DNA of 6,034 bases from Scytonema sp. UIC 10036 (lineage in GTDB: Bacteria > Cyanobacteriota > Cyanobacteriia > Cyanobacteriales > Nostocaceae). Below the pieces are notes generated by a model. That model did no database searches and was not told the DNA's origin. It saw only the letters and a program-made list of their open reading frames with translations. The position numbers and the translations under genes are program-made. The stretch is taken from the NCBI RefSeq assembly GCF_009725235.1, contig NZ_WJFC01000362.1, positions 1 to 6,034 on the forward strand, in the 5' to 3' direction. Shown piece after piece: positions 5,535 through 6,034 of the stretch; position 1 is the first letter of the stretch; the number at the start of each line of letters is the position of its first letter.

Positions 5535-5930
5535 ATGTCTACTTCTATTTCTCAAGCACAACTGTTTACTGAAATGACTGCAGAAGAAGGAGCGATACTG
5601 AGCGGTGGTACTGCTCAAGTTCATCTCAAACATTTTGTTGTTTACGACACTCAAGAATGGCCCCAAGATGAACCTTACTTACAAGTTGATGGCAAAACGA
5701 TTTGGTCTAAAGAAGGTGTTGGAAATGGCACTCACACTATTGATAAAAAATTCAATATCAGTGGTACGTTTGATACACTGTCTCTTTGGGAAAATGATTC
5801 CTGGCCAAGTAATGATGAATTTTTAGGAGAAAACAAAATTTATTCTTGGCAAAGAGGAACAAATTTAGCACTCTCTTTCACCAGGGAAGGAGCTAATTAC
5901 AAACTTGTCTACGATGTTTACTCTGCTTAA
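5535..5930 (+). CDS. Double-glycine-leader exported protein with C2-like domain, copy 3
   Basis: 131 residues. It differs from copy 1 at only six residues (N3T, V8A, L34F, D110N, S112A, V131A) and at about ten bases, although copy 2 lies between them. This points to recent duplication or gene conversion between the outer copies. The leader, the GG at 24-25 and the two acidic motifs are intact, so all three genes look functional. AAGGA (5523-5527) lies seven bases before the ATG at 5535. An upstream in-frame ATG at 5490 is rejected for the same reason as in copy 2. It is the last gene of the probable operon; a strong terminator follows 31 bases after the stop. No transporter or immunity gene follows within the window. 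Confidence 0.85.
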   Translation: MSTSISQAQLFTEMTAEEGAILSGGTAQVHLKHFVVYDTQEWPQDEPYLQVDGKTIWSKEGVGNGTHTIDKKFNISGTFDTLSLWENDSWPSNDEFLGENKIYSWQRGTNLALSFTREGANYKLVYDVYSA

Positions 5931-5961
5931 ATCTAGAGCATAACATTGATGTTTTAATAAA

Positions 5962-5990
5962 CTCGGTATTTCTCAAATACCGGGTTTTTT
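5962..5990 (+). terminator. Rho-independent terminator after the tandem genes
   Basis: CTCGGTATTT (5962-5971) pairs with AAATACCGGG (5975-5984), with one T-G pair and loop CTC, and is followed by six T (5985-5990). Equivalent structures are missing after copies 1 and 2, so this is likely the shared end of one transcript. The remaining 44 bases of the window hold nothing I can identify. Confidence 0.92.
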
Positions 5991-6034
5991 ATAGCAATTC
6001 TATTTGATTTGTGAAATATATATAGGTCAAACAC

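Larger units (their letters stand above)
4369..5930 (+). repeat. Three-copy tandem duplication of gene plus spacer (period about 542 bp)
   Basis: The starts of the three genes lie 542 and 543 bases apart, and the spacers (4846-4991 and 5388-5534) are closely similar to each other. Similarity to the spacer also extends upstream of the first gene, back to about 4369 (ATACTAAC). It stops abruptly at the stop codon of the third gene, where a different sequence with a terminator begins. The duplicated unit is therefore leader, hairpin, ribosome binding site and gene. Confidence 0.95.

Overview
The window looks like chromosomal DNA from a filamentous, probably heterocyst-forming, cyanobacterium. 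Three things point there. The palindrome GCGATCGC (HIP1) occurs twice. Short heptanucleotide tandem repeats of the type known from Nostoc/Calothrix-like genomes occur at three places. The protein families (vMAP-type HTH plus AAA-like ATPase, small RTX protein, double-glycine-leader proteins) are typical of that group. The species cannot be named from the sequence alone.

Layout, left to right. A 70-bp heptamer array (21-90) runs into the 3' end of a minus-strand aspartate aminotransferase gene (85-1254) and supplies its stop codon. A perfect 10-bp inverted repeat lies just upstream of that gene's start. A second, related heptamer array (about 1407-1440) sits in the divergent intergenic region. 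A small plus-strand RTX calcium-binding protein follows (1600-2130), with its own intrinsic terminator (2320-2349). That terminator overlaps the stop codon of a convergent minus-strand gene (2348-3781) for an HTH plus AAA-like NTPase. The next 668 bp hold no gene. They carry a GGGAAC heptamer array and a MITE-like element of about 143 bp with perfect 22-bp terminal inverted repeats and a probable target duplication.

The right third (about 4369-5990) is the most unusual part: three tandem, nearly identical genes, each of 131 codons, ending in one strong terminator. Each protein has a classic double-glycine export leader (LFTEMTAEEGAILSGG) followed by a cysteine-free mature domain of about 106 residues. 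The acidic-residue spacing of that domain resembles the calcium-binding loops of C2 domains. The genes were duplicated together with a spacer of about 146 bp that carries a conserved hairpin. The outer two copies are almost identical, and the middle copy differs mostly in two short patches.

How the parts may work together: the RTX protein and the three tandem proteins are both predicted to be exported without a Sec signal (type I secretion for the first, a peptidase-containing ABC transporter for the others), and both look calcium-dependent. No transporter is encoded in the window, so the export machinery must lie elsewhere. The aminotransferase is ordinary metabolism. Nothing in the window links the AAA-like protein functionally to its neighbours.
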